From Rhyacichthys aspro (lineage: Eukaryota > Chordata > Actinopteri > Gobiiformes > Rhyacichthyidae): 64,000 nt of DNA. The stretch is taken from assembly GCA_036850595.1 (NCBI GenBank), contig CM072154.1, positions 19,351,330 to 19,415,329 of the forward strand. The letters run 5' to 3'. The notes beneath the pieces are model-generated. The model saw nothing but the letters and a program-made list of their open reading frames with translations. It was not told where the DNA came from and made no database searches. Position 1 is the first letter of the stretch. Every line of letters starts with the position of its first letter. Made by a program: the position numbers and the translations under genes. Positions 26,001-37,500 of this stretch are shown in pieces.

Positions 26001-29000
26001 CTGGGACTCGAACCCAGGACTCTCTGGTTTTGTGGGGCTTTACCAAGAGACTTAAACATCTGACTCTTTAAAATCAAATAATTACAACCTGAGACCTGCC
26101 CACTTCACGTCAATGGGAACCTGCATTGTTTTTGTGCTGTTACTGAGATTTTAGAACATATATAAGTGAATTTTTACATATTTAAATTTTACGTGTTTTC
26201 AGTCATTTGTTCTGCCTATTACATATTCATTTTCTAGTGCACTGTTTCAAATAATAATGAGTCTGCATTTTGAATCACCAGCCTCTAAGTGAAAAGACCA
26301 ATCCAAGGCCATTAGGAAACACTATATAAGCACATGGTTACCAGTTTTAACCCATTCAAGTCTCTCTTTCAGATATTAATGCACACTATATCTAAATCTA
26401 TAGATGGAAGAATCCAAAGACACAATAGACAAGCTCTGAATGTGATAATAAACTCATCACTCTATCAAATTAAATCTGTGGAGAGAGGACTGGTCTGTGT
26501 CAAAGCGGCCGCCCTCTGCAGTGTTTTTTTTTTTTTTTTTTTACTCGGTTAAATCGTCCGCTGCTGTGAAGTGGAGTCCAGACGGAGGCTGTTTGATGAA
26601 GTGCTTTATCAAAATGGAGAGCTGAACACACATCCGTCACCTTTTACCAGAATGTGACGGCTCTGACTCACTTTGATAACACTGCATCATTAACAACAGC
26701 CACATCTGGGTTTAAAGCACATGTAGAAGGATTTAGAAACTAGATTCCAGCAGTAAAACAAATGATAACTGGATATCTATAAGTCAAATTAAAACAACAC
26801 TGTGAAATATAACAGTAGAAATATTGTGAGTGACTCAAAAAGGTAGAAAATGTAAATTAAATGATTATTATTGATACATAAAGGAGTAAAATGCTCTGTT
26901 CATGATGGGATTGCTTTGACGATATATAGCCGCAGTCTATTGTCAGTATGAGTATTCACAAATGCATATTACTGAGTCTCCAGATCAAGATAAAGAGATG
27001 CATTCATGTAAAATGGAATTAATGGGAAATGGACTTACTACTCAAACTCCTGTCACACCAATAATAAATTCCTGAATACAACCTTTACCCCTATAACATA
27101 GACCATAAGGTAAAAAATTAACAATTACACTTTCCAAATGATCATGATCGTTACTGTCAGTGAAACAATACGCTAGGGTTGTGCAACAACAATCACAAAA
27201 AACAATGGAATTGGGGAAAAAACAATTATACGATTATTTATAACTTGTTTTTAATGTATTACTTGTTTTCCAGGAGATTGTGGAAGTGCACTACACTGTT
27301 GATCTTATTTATTTCTCATATTATTTCTGTTTATTTTTTAAGCTATTTATTTATACATTTGAACATATTATTTATTTTAAGGAAAATGCACTGTTTTGTT
27401 CAATAAATCCAAAAATATATATTTCCAAAGTCACTGAGTTAACGTGTAAAATAATGGTGATTTCAATAATTGATTATGATTTTTTCCATAATCAAGCAGA
27501 CCTACAATACAGGATTATCTACTCATATTTTGGAAAGAGAGTCACTACATTATTGTCAGGATACTAGACTATTATATAATCATATACACGTCATGTCTGG
27601 TGTTGTACTTTGGTCATGTGACTGCAAAAAATGATGGATATTTGTTGAAAATGTTAACAGCCTTTAAGAAAAAACAAGAAACACATGGACTAAGGGCAAT
27701 CTTCTTTGAACTCTGTGGGTCATGCAAAGGACTGGGATTTAATGACAAGGAAATATATGATAAAATGTTGAAAATAGACACAGAAAGTAAGAATGGCCAT
27801 CTTTGATTATAGGAGTTTGTTGCCTAATAACACTGAAGAGCAATAAATATAAATAAGTACACATTATGCAGAAGGAAATACTTAGGCCAAACATTAGTGA
27901 AAGCATTGTCCTTAATGGAGGAAGGAAAGAGATAAAAGGGTGATGATAATGCTCTCAGCTGCATGAATGTTGTAATTAGCAAACAAATAAAGTCAATAAA
28001 TGTAAAGTACACTGTTATAGGTACCTCACAGATCCCATTTGAACTGACAACTACAATAACCTCTGGATCCTTAAAGCTCAAACCTGCAGTGTCTTCTCTC
28101 TCAATTGTCTCTACAGCTTTAGACTCAGAGGAAGCAGCTTCATGATGACAGTAATTCAATCTGAAAGCTGTCAGTGGGAACCTGAAAGTCATCGACTGGG
28201 CTTTGTGCCGTGAGTGAGGGGTCGACTGAGGTGTCATTTGACCTGTTTACAGCAGATGTTCAGATGTGTTATTGTCTGGCATTGACAAAGCATCAGTACA
28301 GAGTTTCATTTGAAGATAAATACAGGTTTACGTCTAATCTTCAGATCCTAAAGGACTGTTTACTATCCCTAGTCCTGAGAATAGTAAAAAAAGATGTCTA
28401 CCAAGTGGTTTTAAAAGGCTTGAATAGTAATATTTTACTGTAGTAGCATGGTATATCCACTTTAGCACAGGCCACAAGAAATTTGTTGTCGTGCCTAAAC
28501 CTTCCCACAAATGAGTATAAAACCGATCTAAAAACTATGATACACAAACTAAACTGGCTATTCTTAACAAAAAACAATACTAATACTGCAACAAATGGGG
28601 TTTTGATTGATCCTTTTTGACTCAGCTGACAGTTTTAATGGAAGTTTTTTGGTTAGTATACAGTATTTGGTGGGGTAAAAATGCACACTATACTATAATT
28701 TTAGTTTTTTTAGTATTTAGTTTATTTAGTCTGGTCTCTGTGAATTGAGTAAAATTTCCAAAAGGCAGTACAAATGGACTCTGGACAAAACTGTGCATAA
28801 AGCTGTCTTATTCAAGTTATGAATGGTCCAGGAGGATTTAAAGGGGAGGGATTTCAGACACATTTCACTTTACAAAATGAATGGGCCTGGATATCCTGAC
28901 TATTAGAGGCTGTTTACAGGATAACACATTTTTGACAGAAACGTAAAGACTCTCTCGCGGTTTGGCCGTTTGTTTACACGAGGACGACATTCTCACTTCA

Positions 29001-32000
29001 GGAAAATGCAAACTTTTGAATCCGAGTACAGCAACAATGACAAAATTCTGTGTTTTATGCTTCGAAAACTCATTCTGATTATATATTGTTGGTATTTGAT
29101 GCAGAAATCCATGCTTCAGGGTTGACCAGCACTGCTCCAGAAAACTCCAAGATTAAAAAGTTAAAGTTAAAGTTAAAACACGGATCATTTATGGTCAAGA
29201 AGCCCCTTCATTTGGACAAAGCCAAAGCCATCTTAATGAAACAGACCCAGAGTAAAAGCGTTCATGAATCTCTACATTCGTCTTTTTCCCTCAGGACTAT
29301 TTACCTGCCTCAGTGTGTGATATTAAAACCAATAAACTACCGTGAGTCTGAGAGCTGTAAGCACACAGGTGTAAATTGTCTTCTGTGACAGTCTTTGAAA
29401 GTATTTATCAACTCAGAAAGAGCAGGAAAAAGCTGTCAAGGTTGCACCGGCTGAGAGCCTGCGTCTATTAAATCAAACAATGGGCCCCACAGCCGGCTAT
29501 AAATAGAGACAGGTTTTAAAAAAAGAAGGCAGACAAATGTACAAAAGCACTTCTGAGTCAGTCTGAAAGGCTGTTAGCAGCTCTGTAGTGAGAATGACAC
29601 AATAGGACGTCCAGTCTTCTGTGAAATAGCCATGAACAAGAGAAAGGTGAATGGTGTGAAATGGTTGGAATAACATTTTTATAGCGTTTTATTTAAGCAG
29701 CATGTAGTGACCGTCATGTAAAACTGTGTCGCATTAGCCATAAGCATTTCCTAACATTAGACCTTAACACAAACGCTTAAATTACCAATTACTCACAAGG
29801 TATTCGAACCAATTAACTAATATTGCACTTCTCTATTGATCCTTGCCGTTTAAACTCAAATGCAAGAAGATACTTTAATGTGGGTTCAGTTGAGTTAGCA
29901 TGTTGTGGACCAATATATATTGTGTGATTTAATGTTTCCTACTGAGGTAACACAGAAAACAGCAGTAAGGTTAAGTGATTGTAGGTGAGACGAAGCTAAA
30001 GACTCAATGATTTATTGAACAGCGAGCAGCACAAGGACAAAGGTTCCCAGACGTCTGTCAATGAGGCCAAAGTCTTCAGGCCGTAAACATATTTCATCAC
30101 CATTAGGTTTGATGTGATTATTTAGCTTATGTTGCCTCAGGTGTGAGTGGTCCTGACTCACGTTAACAACAAACAAGTTAAATATTATGTTAAAAGGAAA
30201 AGATGGAAAGTGAAAAACAGTTGAAGGGCTGGGTTTTATCCTTTAAGCCACTCCCCTCTCTCAGGCGAGTCATGGTGTATCTGACATTACCAGCCACCAA
30301 ATGGACTAGTAGCAAAAATGGACTTGTTCAGCTTGTTTTTTTTAACTGAGATGTGTCCCTCTCTAATAGGGACTGTCCATCTTTTACAGTCCCTGTCCCA
30401 TGTCCCAACAAATATCTGTAAAAACACTAATATGTCCCTATTGTCCCCATTTTAACAAACACAAATCGTTGCAACAAACTTTACAACAATTTTCCATAGA
30501 CTTTTTGTTGCTTACAGTAATTTATTTGGCCTTTTATTTTTTTTATCCATAAATAGCCTTTATATTCAACCTGATGCTATAGCTTTATTGGGAACATGTG
30601 CCTCAATAATGTTCTGACGTTATGTTTTTTCAGTTAATACACTATTGCAGCTCTAATTTTGTTTATATTATGCATTGAAATAACCGTTGTTTTAACCTGA
30701 AAACACATTTTCCGACACATTATTTGTTCATCTGCCAGTGGGGTTGTGAAAAAAAATGTAAGTGTCCCAGTTTGGAGTTTTTCTAAACTGTAGATTTGGC
30801 TGTTAATTTCTCTCAAACTGTGTTTTCACGTGTCTAAAATCTTAAAGTGAATAATAAGTGACTGTCAAACGTGGCTTTTAGCATGTTGTGTTTGAATTTT
30901 GTTCATTCTCCAGCCTCTCTCAGCTCTGACCGACGTAAATCACACACAACAAGCCCATAAACAGGAAGCATTATTTTTAAAACCCTCACAATTTGACACC
31001 AGTAATCGAGGCTCTTAGTAAATCAGGCCCTTGGACTTGTCTTGGCCATGACTAACTCTGGTCTTCTGTGCATCAATAACACCAGGCTCTAAATTAGGAC
31101 AAGAGCTAAGTTGAATAAATGATACCCTGCTGAAATCAAACTCTTAATTTCCACGGCCGTAAAGCAATAAATTACTATCCATTAACAAACGTAATAGGCT
31201 CCACAGAGTTAAACCCAGGGCAACTTGGGGAAAATGGATCCTGACTGCGTTTTAAACTAAATGTGCTCTTTGCTGCAGTATAATGCTCAGTTCAGTGGCC
31301 AATAATGCTCCTGGTGGAAGCAGTGGGATTTTATTTACAGCCAGCTGTCATGACGTGTGAAGCTGGGAAATGATGCTGCTAATACACTGTCTTCAGTTTG
31401 ACGCATTGTCCTCTGTAAACCACTGCAAATAGACAAAAAGGACCTAAAGGGGTCATTTAACGTGTGAATTTAAATGCTTAGTTCAATTACAAAAGGGTAT
31501 TAAGTTGAAAAGCCTGCAGATATTTCAAGGATGCAAGGCTCTATGAGGATGAGCTTTATCCAACCTGCAACATCCTGTTTGAATAATTAAAATGAGAGGT
31601 GGTTATGTTTGGAGCGGTGTCTAAAAGCAGGCTCACTGATCACCAATTTCAAGACTGAATAATACACCCCTTCATGAGCTGTCAAGATGACAAATTAAAG
31701 GGTTCTTGGCTTTGATTTTTCGATTTTAAAAAGCACGTATGAGGACATTACATTCATTCATCTTCTACCGCTTCAACCATTCACACTCACATTCATTCAC
31801 TAGGGTCACTTTAGATTCACCGATTCTTCTTCTTTGGACGGTGGGAGGAAGCTGCCGACTCCTCACAGAAAGGCTAAGAGTCGCCCAGGCCGGGAATCGA
31901 ACCCACGACCTTCTGGCTGTGAGGCAGGAGCGCAATATAGTGGCTGTAAATATCACATTTTCTTTTTTTACCGCATGATACTAAAGAATAAATACTGTAT

Positions 32001-33146
32001 AAGTGTTGTTACATATTCATTTTTACTGTATACTGTATAACACCAAATCTGTTTTAATGAAGAATAACTCAGCAATGTTATGTGGTATGTGTGTTGCATT
32101 TTAACGTCTAGTTTATGTGTTTTTTCTGTCGTATCTCAAAAAATTGCCTAGATGTTATACACGCTTTCTTGATTTAAAGCAGTGGAGTCCCATTTAAAAA
32201 GTTGAGGGGCTGTGATAGTAAATAAGAATCCTTTCAGGGGCAGTTTTTTATAGCTTTTATTCGATTTACAGTGTTTGAATGTAAGGTTTCATCTTCATTT
32301 CATCAGTTTGTTTTTAACATGAATTTCCTCCTTTTTTTTAGCCCATTTTCACGCATCATTTTGTGAATTCACTTCAATTTGTCCCACTTTGTCCTCATTT
32401 TAAGCCCCCTTCTGTCCCCTTTAAAATAATTACCCCTGTTTAGTGCCATTTGTCTCTTTTAAAAGTGGCATTGTTCCCTATTACATATCTTTAGTGCCTT
32501 TTGTCTCTAATTAATGCGTAAAGTGCCAAGAATAGCAACAACAAATGTATTAGAGGGCCAAATAAAACATTGCAAAAGGCCGCATTTGGGCCCCGGGCCT
32601 TGATTTTCACATATATTAAAAATTTAAATCTAATGTATTTAGGAGCTACAGTGGCAGTATATTTACTCCATTGTGTTTCTCTGTAAATATAGCAGGACAT
32701 TACTCTTCTTCTAATCAATGCCGTGACCCTTTTAACCAGTCCATTTGTTTTAACCTCTGACAGAGAGAGGTGACAGTGGAGGAGGAGGAGCTGACGTGGG
32801 GCAGGTCTCTTTTGTCATTCACGCACTGATGCCCATGCACTCACCTTCTTACATAATACACCACCCAGCACTGAATGAATGGAGGTATAACAAGGTATGA
32901 GCCATTCATAAATTCCAGCCTTGTTCTAAATGAATACACCTTAATTGTTACAGGAATAATGATCAAATGTATGTTAAAGTTACGGTAGGTTACGTTAACA
33001 AAGGCAAAATAAATAAATGTTAGGATACTTACGTCCTGGAAAATGGAAATGCCTTGGTTCTGGTTGTGGTCAAGCTGCTGTTTTCGTAAATGTTCGTGTT
33101 TGGCAGATTGGAGACACATGGTGATCATCTCTGTGCACGCCAGCAT
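4135..33146 (-). CDS. necab3: N-terminal EF-hand calcium-binding protein (NECAB family, NECAB3-like)
   Basis: Twelve coding exons, all GT-AG and phase-consistent, encode 358 aa: 33146-33033, 25323-25299, 17138-17030, 16679-16654, 15831-15734, 8783-8525, 8438-8359, 6891-6838, 5969-5857, 5768-5691, 5590-5499, 4163-4135. Residues 39-60 hold a canonical EF-hand (loop D44-N46-D48-K50-S52-E55). A second loop at 78-89 is degenerate, with Gln at position 12. A predicted coiled coil (HWGSQINHLEQLMDKLEC) precedes a C-terminal ABM-like domain containing MYEFWQD and ending ASWWIMNNN. Family members are neuronal cytosolic Ca2+-binding proteins; NECAB3 binds amyloid-precursor adaptor APBA2/X11L. The first exon (MLACTEMITMCLQ), the TDNL in loop 2 and the WIMNNN tail look more like NECAB3 than NECAB1 or NECAB2, but the paralogue is an inference. 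Start chosen as the first in-frame ATG of the most 5' exon. Exons of 25 and 26 bp are too short for ORF finding. Confidence 0.92.
7266..7316. repeat. Inverted repeat / hairpin
   Basis: Two perfect 16-base arms, 7273-7288 (ggtctcaaatggatta) and 7296-7311, flank a 7-base loop (tgagaaa). Five further base pairs (ccctt with aaggg) extend the stem after a 2-base bulge. It lies in NECAB intron 7 and so could fold in the pre-mRNA. No known element end is recognised. Confidence 0.85.
7986..8031. repeat. (TA)n microsatellite
   Basis: An uninterrupted run of 23 TA units in NECAB intron 7. It is self-complementary and likely to be length-polymorphic. Confidence 0.98.
8784..12544. other. NECAB intron 5, right of exon 6, no gene seen
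   Basis: No coding exon found. The stretch contains an X-box-like palindrome at 10029-10042 in a comparatively GC-rich island (about 9920-10160). A purine-rich, GA-biased tract lies at about 11440-11600. Confidence 0.5.
10029..10042. promoter_or_regulatory. X-box-like RFX motif
   Basis: GTTGCC-AT-GGCAGC fits the RFX palindrome GTTRCC-NN-GGYAAC at all but one base. It sits in NECAB intron 5 within a locally GC-richer stretch that has homeodomain-like taattg nearby. Function is inferred from the motif only. Confidence 0.35.
12553..13318. mobile_element. Non-autonomous hAT-type DNA transposon with 8-bp TSD
   Basis: The element starts CAGTGTTGTCAAACTC. Its other end, read in reverse complement, is CACACCTGTCAAACCC. 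Both ends are flanked by an identical 8-bp target duplication, ttctaaag, at 12545-12552 and 13319-13326. Short CAG-initial inverted ends plus 8-bp duplications are hallmarks of hAT transposons. There is no transposase frame inside; most of the interior is a 21-bp minisatellite. It lies in NECAB intron 5 and is related to the copies at 14929-15393 and 32180-32616. Confidence 0.8.
12713..13250. repeat. 21-bp minisatellite inside a hAT-type element
   Basis: About two dozen head-to-tail units built on the core aacaggttttagatgg followed by attt(g/a/c). Units alternate between an agatgg and an agtcag/aggcag variant. The array makes up most of the transposon interior. Confidence 0.95.
13327..14382. 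other. NECAB intron 5 sequence, nothing recognised
   Basis: AT-rich intronic DNA between two repeat insertions. I see no exon, RNA gene or recognisable element. A GC-richer patch at about 13530-13690 has no coding signature. Confidence 0.4.
14383..14670 (-). repeat. Interspersed repeat, copy 1 (inverted relative to copy 2)
   Basis: Reverse complement aligns by eye along its length with 38252-38560. Shared blocks include gatatcagctgatga, gtattcaagatgcc, atcatctgtggcaacatt and agacacaaacaatatgt. The start (tgggggtgagac here, taggggtgtgac there) resembles DNA-transposon ends, but I cannot name the family. A frame that looks conserved between copies (ISIQDAPNTF here, ISIQDALNTF there) is simply shared repeat sequence. 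Confidence 0.8.
14929..15393. mobile_element. Non-autonomous hAT-type element, second copy
   Basis: Starts cagtggtgtcaaactcaa and ends gtttgacgtgtgtg. It is flanked by near-identical 8-bp repeats, atctaggg at 14921-14928 and gtctaggg at 15394-15401, differing at one base. The left part (caggggccgaagatgg, aagcttttatt) and right part (gggctacataaaacattg) match the 12553 element. It carries the same 21-bp minisatellite with only about seven units (about 15100-15250). Confidence 0.75.
16680..17029. other. NECAB intron 3
   Basis: Short intron between exons 17138-17030 and 16679-16654. No feature seen. Confidence 0.7.
17139..18715. other. NECAB intron 2, right of exon 3, nothing recognised
   Basis: Intronic DNA with no exon or identified repeat. 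Short open frames have no support. Confidence 0.4.
18716..19062. repeat. 31-bp minisatellite, main array
   Basis: About eleven units of roughly 31 bp with core ctacagcagcctcagaggg followed by tcaaaactcaaa. Variants include cctaag, tctcac and acctca. One unit is shortened. The array makes a spurious open frame on the plus strand. It lies in NECAB intron 2. Single or partial units also occur at about 14764-14795 and 35994-36020. Confidence 0.95.
19235..19248. promoter_or_regulatory. Perfect X-box (RFX) palindrome
   Basis: GTTACC-AT-GGCAAC is an exact match to the symmetric RFX X-box consensus GTTRCC-NN-GGYAAC. It lies in a GC-richer non-repetitive segment separating two arrays of the same minisatellite in NECAB intron 2. 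RFX sites regulate ciliary and neuronal genes; a role for this one is inference. Confidence 0.5.
19331..19413. repeat. 31-bp minisatellite, second array
   Basis: Three units with the same core as 18716-19062 (cagcctcacagggtcaaaag, ccagccttacagggtc, tagcctcagagggtc). It is separated from the main array by about 268 bp of unique sequence. Confidence 0.9.
19414..21874. other. NECAB intron 2, no gene seen
   Basis: AT-rich intronic sequence. I see no exon-like segment or element. Confidence 0.4.
21875..22145 (+). pseudogene. L2-type LINE, 3' end with broken ORF2 C-terminus
   Basis: Around 21926-22010 the plus strand encodes LRRWNSL. After a one-base frame change it reads PEDLKRAQSIHIFKQ and KLKTD, then a stop. 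This is the usual carboxyl end of L2-like LINE ORF2 proteins (RxWNSLP-DL-S-FK-LKT). AT-rich tail sequence follows. The copy is 5'-truncated and frameshifted, hence dead. It sits in NECAB intron 2. Confidence 0.65.
22214..22400 (+). mobile_element. tRNA-derived SINE
   Basis: The head has an A-box-like gtggctcaggaggtaga and a perfect B-box ggttcgattcc (22264-22274), the internal RNA polymerase III promoter. The body (gagaaagacacttcaccta, then ctttgcctccagtgctg) is the conserved segment seen in many fish SINEs. It cannot fold as a functional tRNA: the spacing is wrong and the acceptor stem is missing. The right boundary is approximate. Confidence 0.75.
22401..25298. other. NECAB intron 2, left of exon 2, nothing recognised
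   Basis: No exon found. A T-run followed by a short CT microsatellite lies at about 24478-24500, and a 119-codon minus-strand frame at 23451-23810 has no homology I recognise. Confidence 0.4.
25324..31738. other. NECAB intron 1 (left part), no gene seen
   Basis: Intronic DNA without an exon I can support. A MEF2-type site CTATAAATAG lies at 29497-29506 in a locally GC-richer stretch. At 26000-26030 there is a reverse-orientation B-box-like sequence (ggactcgaaccc), perhaps a decayed SINE. Confidence 0.4.
31739..31935. repeat. Dispersed fish repeat
   Basis: Contains the stereotyped blocks cattcatcttctaccgctt, gacggtgggaggaagctg, gggaatcgaacccacgac and cttctggctgtgaggc. These are found together in a high-copy fish repeat. 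It lies in NECAB intron 1. The class is not assigned. Confidence 0.55.
32180..32616. mobile_element. Degenerate hAT-type element, third relative, no minisatellite
   Basis: Starts cagtggagtcccat and shares taagaatcctttcagggg, agcttttattcga, tttcatcttcattt and the right-end gccgcatttgggcc with the element at 12553-13318. The terminal repeat and target duplication are too decayed to fix exactly. The 21-bp array is absent; ordinary sequence takes its place. Confidence 0.6.
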
Positions 33147-33450
33147 CGTGAAGACTTCGGTGATGTTTTTACCCTTTTTTTTTTTTGATAATAAATGTGT
33201 CTGTCTGAGGTTGTCCGTGTCAGAGCAGGACGGTCACGGTTTGGAGCTGGTCCTGGAGCCTGTCACGATCAGATGGAGCCTGAGGATGAAGCTGCTGCTG
33301 CTGCTCAGCGCCTGCCTCCGCTACGACAGCGCACTAACTCCGCCTCTTCATCTCCAACACCTCCTGCTCCTCAAGAAACACCGAGGACTGCGCCATCTGC
33401 TGGTGACAACACATCAGAGGCGACTTCAATCAGTGTTGTGTAAAAAGGGA
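33147..33450 (-). promoter_or_regulatory. NECAB 5' UTR and probable promoter
   Basis: This GC-richer stretch lies immediately upstream of the NECAB start codon, with a GC-box-like core (cgcctc/gaggcg) near 33341. A T-run (about 33176-33187) would read as an A-run just upstream of the ATG. A plus-strand open frame here is probably accidental, since CTG and CCT repeats keep stops out. The transcription start cannot be placed. Confidence 0.45.
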
Positions 33451-34447
33451 TGAGATAATTAAGGAAAGGTAGATCATTTCATTCAGGAGATAATTATCAG
33501 GAGTTTAGAAAAGCAAAGAGGAGCTTTTTTGTGTTATGTTTGGCTGCTTATGAGGCCAGTAACAATTCACACAGGTAAATAAAAACATCCAAAACAACAA
33601 TTAGTGCAAATGTGTGTTACATAGAAGGTGTTTACTCTCATTTACTTGATCTTTTTTGTTATACCCCTCATTTACACGACCACAGAGCCAAATGCTCCCA
33701 GTGCCAGCTTCTCTATGTGACCATCTGAACATTTTAACCATATCTCAGTGAAATAAACTGTGGAAATATGCTCTATGGACCAAACATTGAAATGAATATT
33801 AAAGTAATTCAGTGGCATTTATTCTGAGGAACAAGCACTTTGTTAAAATGAGTTGGAGTTACACTGACTCCAACATCTATTACATAAAAACATGCACTGT
33901 AGTCTCTGGTTAGAAACATGACCAATTACTGGTGCAAGATCTGTCCCATTGCTCCAACAATGAGGTTAAATACAGAGAATACATTTCCCCACAGCAATAA
34001 TAAAGAGTAATGTTGTTTATTTGTTTTAGATAATACAGATTTAACACCACAATTTTTGTTCTAGGAGCTCTGTTTCATTGTTGTTTCATTTATTTTCTCA
34101 GTTCAGGGTTTTAAAGTATGTTGGTAAGCCTTGTGTTTGTGTTGTATTTAACAATGTCGAGAAACTACATGCATTCATTGTTGGTACAAGGTCACTTGCA
34201 CAGATAGACAATTATGCTCTTTTCTGTGTAGATACCAGTCTTGGAAACCTCTGCCTATAATATCAATTTCCTTTGCAGTGACTGGTGTAAGTAAAAGATA
34301 TAGATGTGTAAAACTGAAGAATAAGTTTGAGCAGCTGGATTAAAAAGCCAGAAGTAGATGAATAATAATTTAAGATCCAGTGTATTATCTCTAGTTTTGT
34401 GATTTTGCAGTAAATAAAGTAAATAAAGCTCAATTTAAGATTTAAGA
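33451..34447. other. Intergenic, nothing recognised
   Basis: AT-rich spacer between the NECAB 5' end and the 3' end of the oxidoreductase gene. No gene or clear repeat is visible. Confidence 0.5.
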
Positions 34448-34453
34448 TTTATT
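34448..34453 (-). terminator. Poly(A) signal of the oxidoreductase gene
   Basis: AATAAA on the minus strand, 143 bases beyond the stop codon at 34596. Confidence 0.55.
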
Positions 34454-34595
34454 TACATTTTTTCAGACATTAACAAACATATTACTCAATCAACTTTCAC
34501 ATGTGCAATTTCAAATCCCTGAGCACCAACTCTTGCTCTTTTTGATTTTGGTCATTAAGACAGTGTCGTATCACTTTTAAAGGGTGAGATTAACG

Positions 34596-37500
34596 TTATT
34601 GTTTAACATCATCACCACAGAAGACCACTCTGCTCTCGACTCGCGAACGCTCGGCTTCAAACACCAGCAGATGACTGAGCAGCGTCTCCTCTGGACCGGA
34701 GCGGATGAAGGACGGATCGTTGTTCTGCAAACACACAACACCAACAATAAATCTTGACAATAAGATGTAAGTGACATTTCAGAAACTTTACAGGAGTTTG
34801 GGACGACAGGATCTCCTGAGAGAACGGTACAGTGGGATGGGGTTTGGTTCAGATCAGATAGAAGTTAATTAATGTTATTTTAATCTCTTTTTTATCCTCT
34901 ATTCTCTGTTCATAATTGAATGGCTTATGTTTTTATGTTTTTTTGTTGTTTAGGTGCATATGGCTGAATGTCCCTGTATGTGTTCAATAATGATCTCAAT
35001 AACGCAGTTGTTTTTTCTATCCAATCACAAGTCTTACTAGTCTTAATTTGAAATAATAAACTAAGGCCAATCAAGACAGGGAATAAAACACGAAATAAAG
35101 TGCCTCAGAGACAAAAATACAATATAGAGACATGAGTTTAACCAATAATACTCACAGCCACAGCAGAAATAAAGGCGTTCATGAGGTGATAGTCCGCTCC
35201 TCCGTGTCCACTCATGCCAAAGTGCTTTAGTGCATCACTGGGCGGATTGTGCTTTGTCGATCTCTGGGTGAGGAAGTCGAACACACGGACATCATCGCCA
35301 TCGTATGAGAGCTCTCCCTTTAAAGACAGCGACATTACGAGTGTTAAATTAACACTTGAGACAATAATGTGAACCCTTGAGCATTTTAAAGATGTCTGCA
35401 GACGCACCTTGCTGCCGTAGATCGTTGTTTTCCTTTGACAAATCTTCTCTGTGAAAGCCACCATGGAAAAGGCTGCTGTCACTCCACCTTCAAACTCCAT
35501 ATTCACAACCTGGAAATATAAAACAAAATGAGACGACAGGAAGAGCTTGTGCCATAAACGTTTAAGGAGAATGACCGGTAACTTTCACAAATGTTTTCCT
35601 GTATTTTTGAAATCACTGACCCCAATAACCTCTCCAATAACCCCTTTTAATTCCAACCTAATGTTTGGAAAGCACAAATCTAGAGCTTTATATTTTATAA
35701 GTAAATGCAGACGTGTCCAGATGAGTTATTTATGGTTATTTATTGACTATTTTAGATGTTTCTTTGCATACATTCGCAGTTTTAGGATCAACAAAATCTG
35801 AATAATTTGCAGCAGCTATGAAACTTATACTTTCTTTCCCTATTGACCAAAATACTTGGAGTCCTCAAGGGATCAGGGTTCACACTCTTCATCAAAGATG
35901 TTTTATTTATATTTCAGGACAGAATTTCGTCATTGATGACCATATAAATTACACTGGACCTTAGTTTTGCATTGGGTGAATGTGAAGACACTAAACTACA
36001 GCAGCCTCAGAGAGCCCTAGATGCACAACAAAGTGTCAATCTCTAGAAATATAAGACACTAAGAACTCTGTTTACTGTTTGAGTTTGTTATGACCTGGTT
36101 ACTGCACACATCGTTGTCACACTCGTAGACACAGCGGCCGTACGGTCCGGTCTTCAGCGCCTCCGTCACTGACTCAATGTCTGGGTAGGAGTTCGGACAA
36201 ATGACCGACACAGGCCAGCCAGCGTGACCCTACAGAGAGGAAACAGAGGCGATGTTATTCATTTATTGTTCAAAGTGGAGTCAAAATGTTAGGGAAAGCT
36301 GTGAAAAACCTGTTTAACTCGGTCCAGGTAGATTTTGCGAGCAGAGTACGGACAGTGCGGCTCTATGGCACAATCAAGGCAGCGATCCCCGGCTCCTGTT
36401 GGCTGACAAAAGAAAGATCAGATTTATGTTTTATTATACACTAGTGCAGCTCCTACACCGCAAAAACGCAACAAATTTTAACTATATACACTGCATGAAT
36501 GTTTACATACATAAGTGCCTCTAAGAAAGACAAAAAAATGATGAAACGAATGAATGATTGTTTGTGTTTTTCCATTTAATGAAATTCATACCTTGTGTGC
36601 TTTGTTAAAATGGCTGACAGACCCAAATGAAGACACCTTGACACACCTGCCAAGAGCAAACATCACTGTTAATGATTCATCTTTGACAAACCATGTTCAG
36701 GATTGCAACATAAACACAGATTACAAAACGAACAAAGTGAAGGGCTCAAAAGTACAAGCTGTACAATGAGTGAATTTAACATTACTTAGGGCTTTGAATT
36801 TTGGTATTATCTCAAAAGAATGAAGATTTAGTTGATCGTTAGCTGCTGTGGTGTGGTTTACCTCCGAGCTCCGGCCCAGTGATGTATCAGGTCAATGTCG
36901 TGACACGATTTGGCCAAAAGAGCGAAGGAGCTCTCTTCTTCGTTCCTCCAGTTCCCTCGGACAAATGAATGAGCAAAGTGATAAAACCCAACCTGCAACA
37001 AGAAATTCAGCCTCTATATGTGAAATAGGAAGACTTTACTTTGAAACATAACAACCTAATGCCTATGGAAAAGAAATAGATGAAAGATGAAGATTATTTT
37101 ATACACATTACCACTTTTTCAGAACGAGTAAAAGTATTTTAAATGGAGTACTTGTTGATGTTAAGCACAGTACAAGTACCTAATGTTCATGACTTCAGAT
37201 TTTGTCCATTTTTTAACTCCGAAGTCTTACGTGAATCCAGCTGTGGTGCAAAGTAACGTACGAGGACTTTCAATAAAGAGATTTAACCCTTTTTATTACT
37301 TACCGGTTCAAGATGCTGAATATGGATCACGTCACCAATGGCTCCTTCCTCTATGAGCTCCTAAATGATTATCACAGTTAATTATTATTGCTCTGGTAAC
37401 TAAACAGAAGACATTTACTTAATGAGTAATGTGATACAGTAACTCAGACCTTTATCCTGTGGATGGTGGGATCGTAGCGGAGAACATGACCCACTGAAAG

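Noticed and set aside
25990..26035. Reverse-strand tRNA or SINE suggested by ggactcgaaccc
   Set aside because: Only a B-box-like segment is present; no A-box or body could be matched.
33043..33453. Plus-strand coding gene opposite the NECAB first exon (136- and 82-codon frames)
   Set aside because: These frames overlap a validated exon and its GC-rich 5' UTR on the other strand. They have CTG/CCT-driven composition and no domain.
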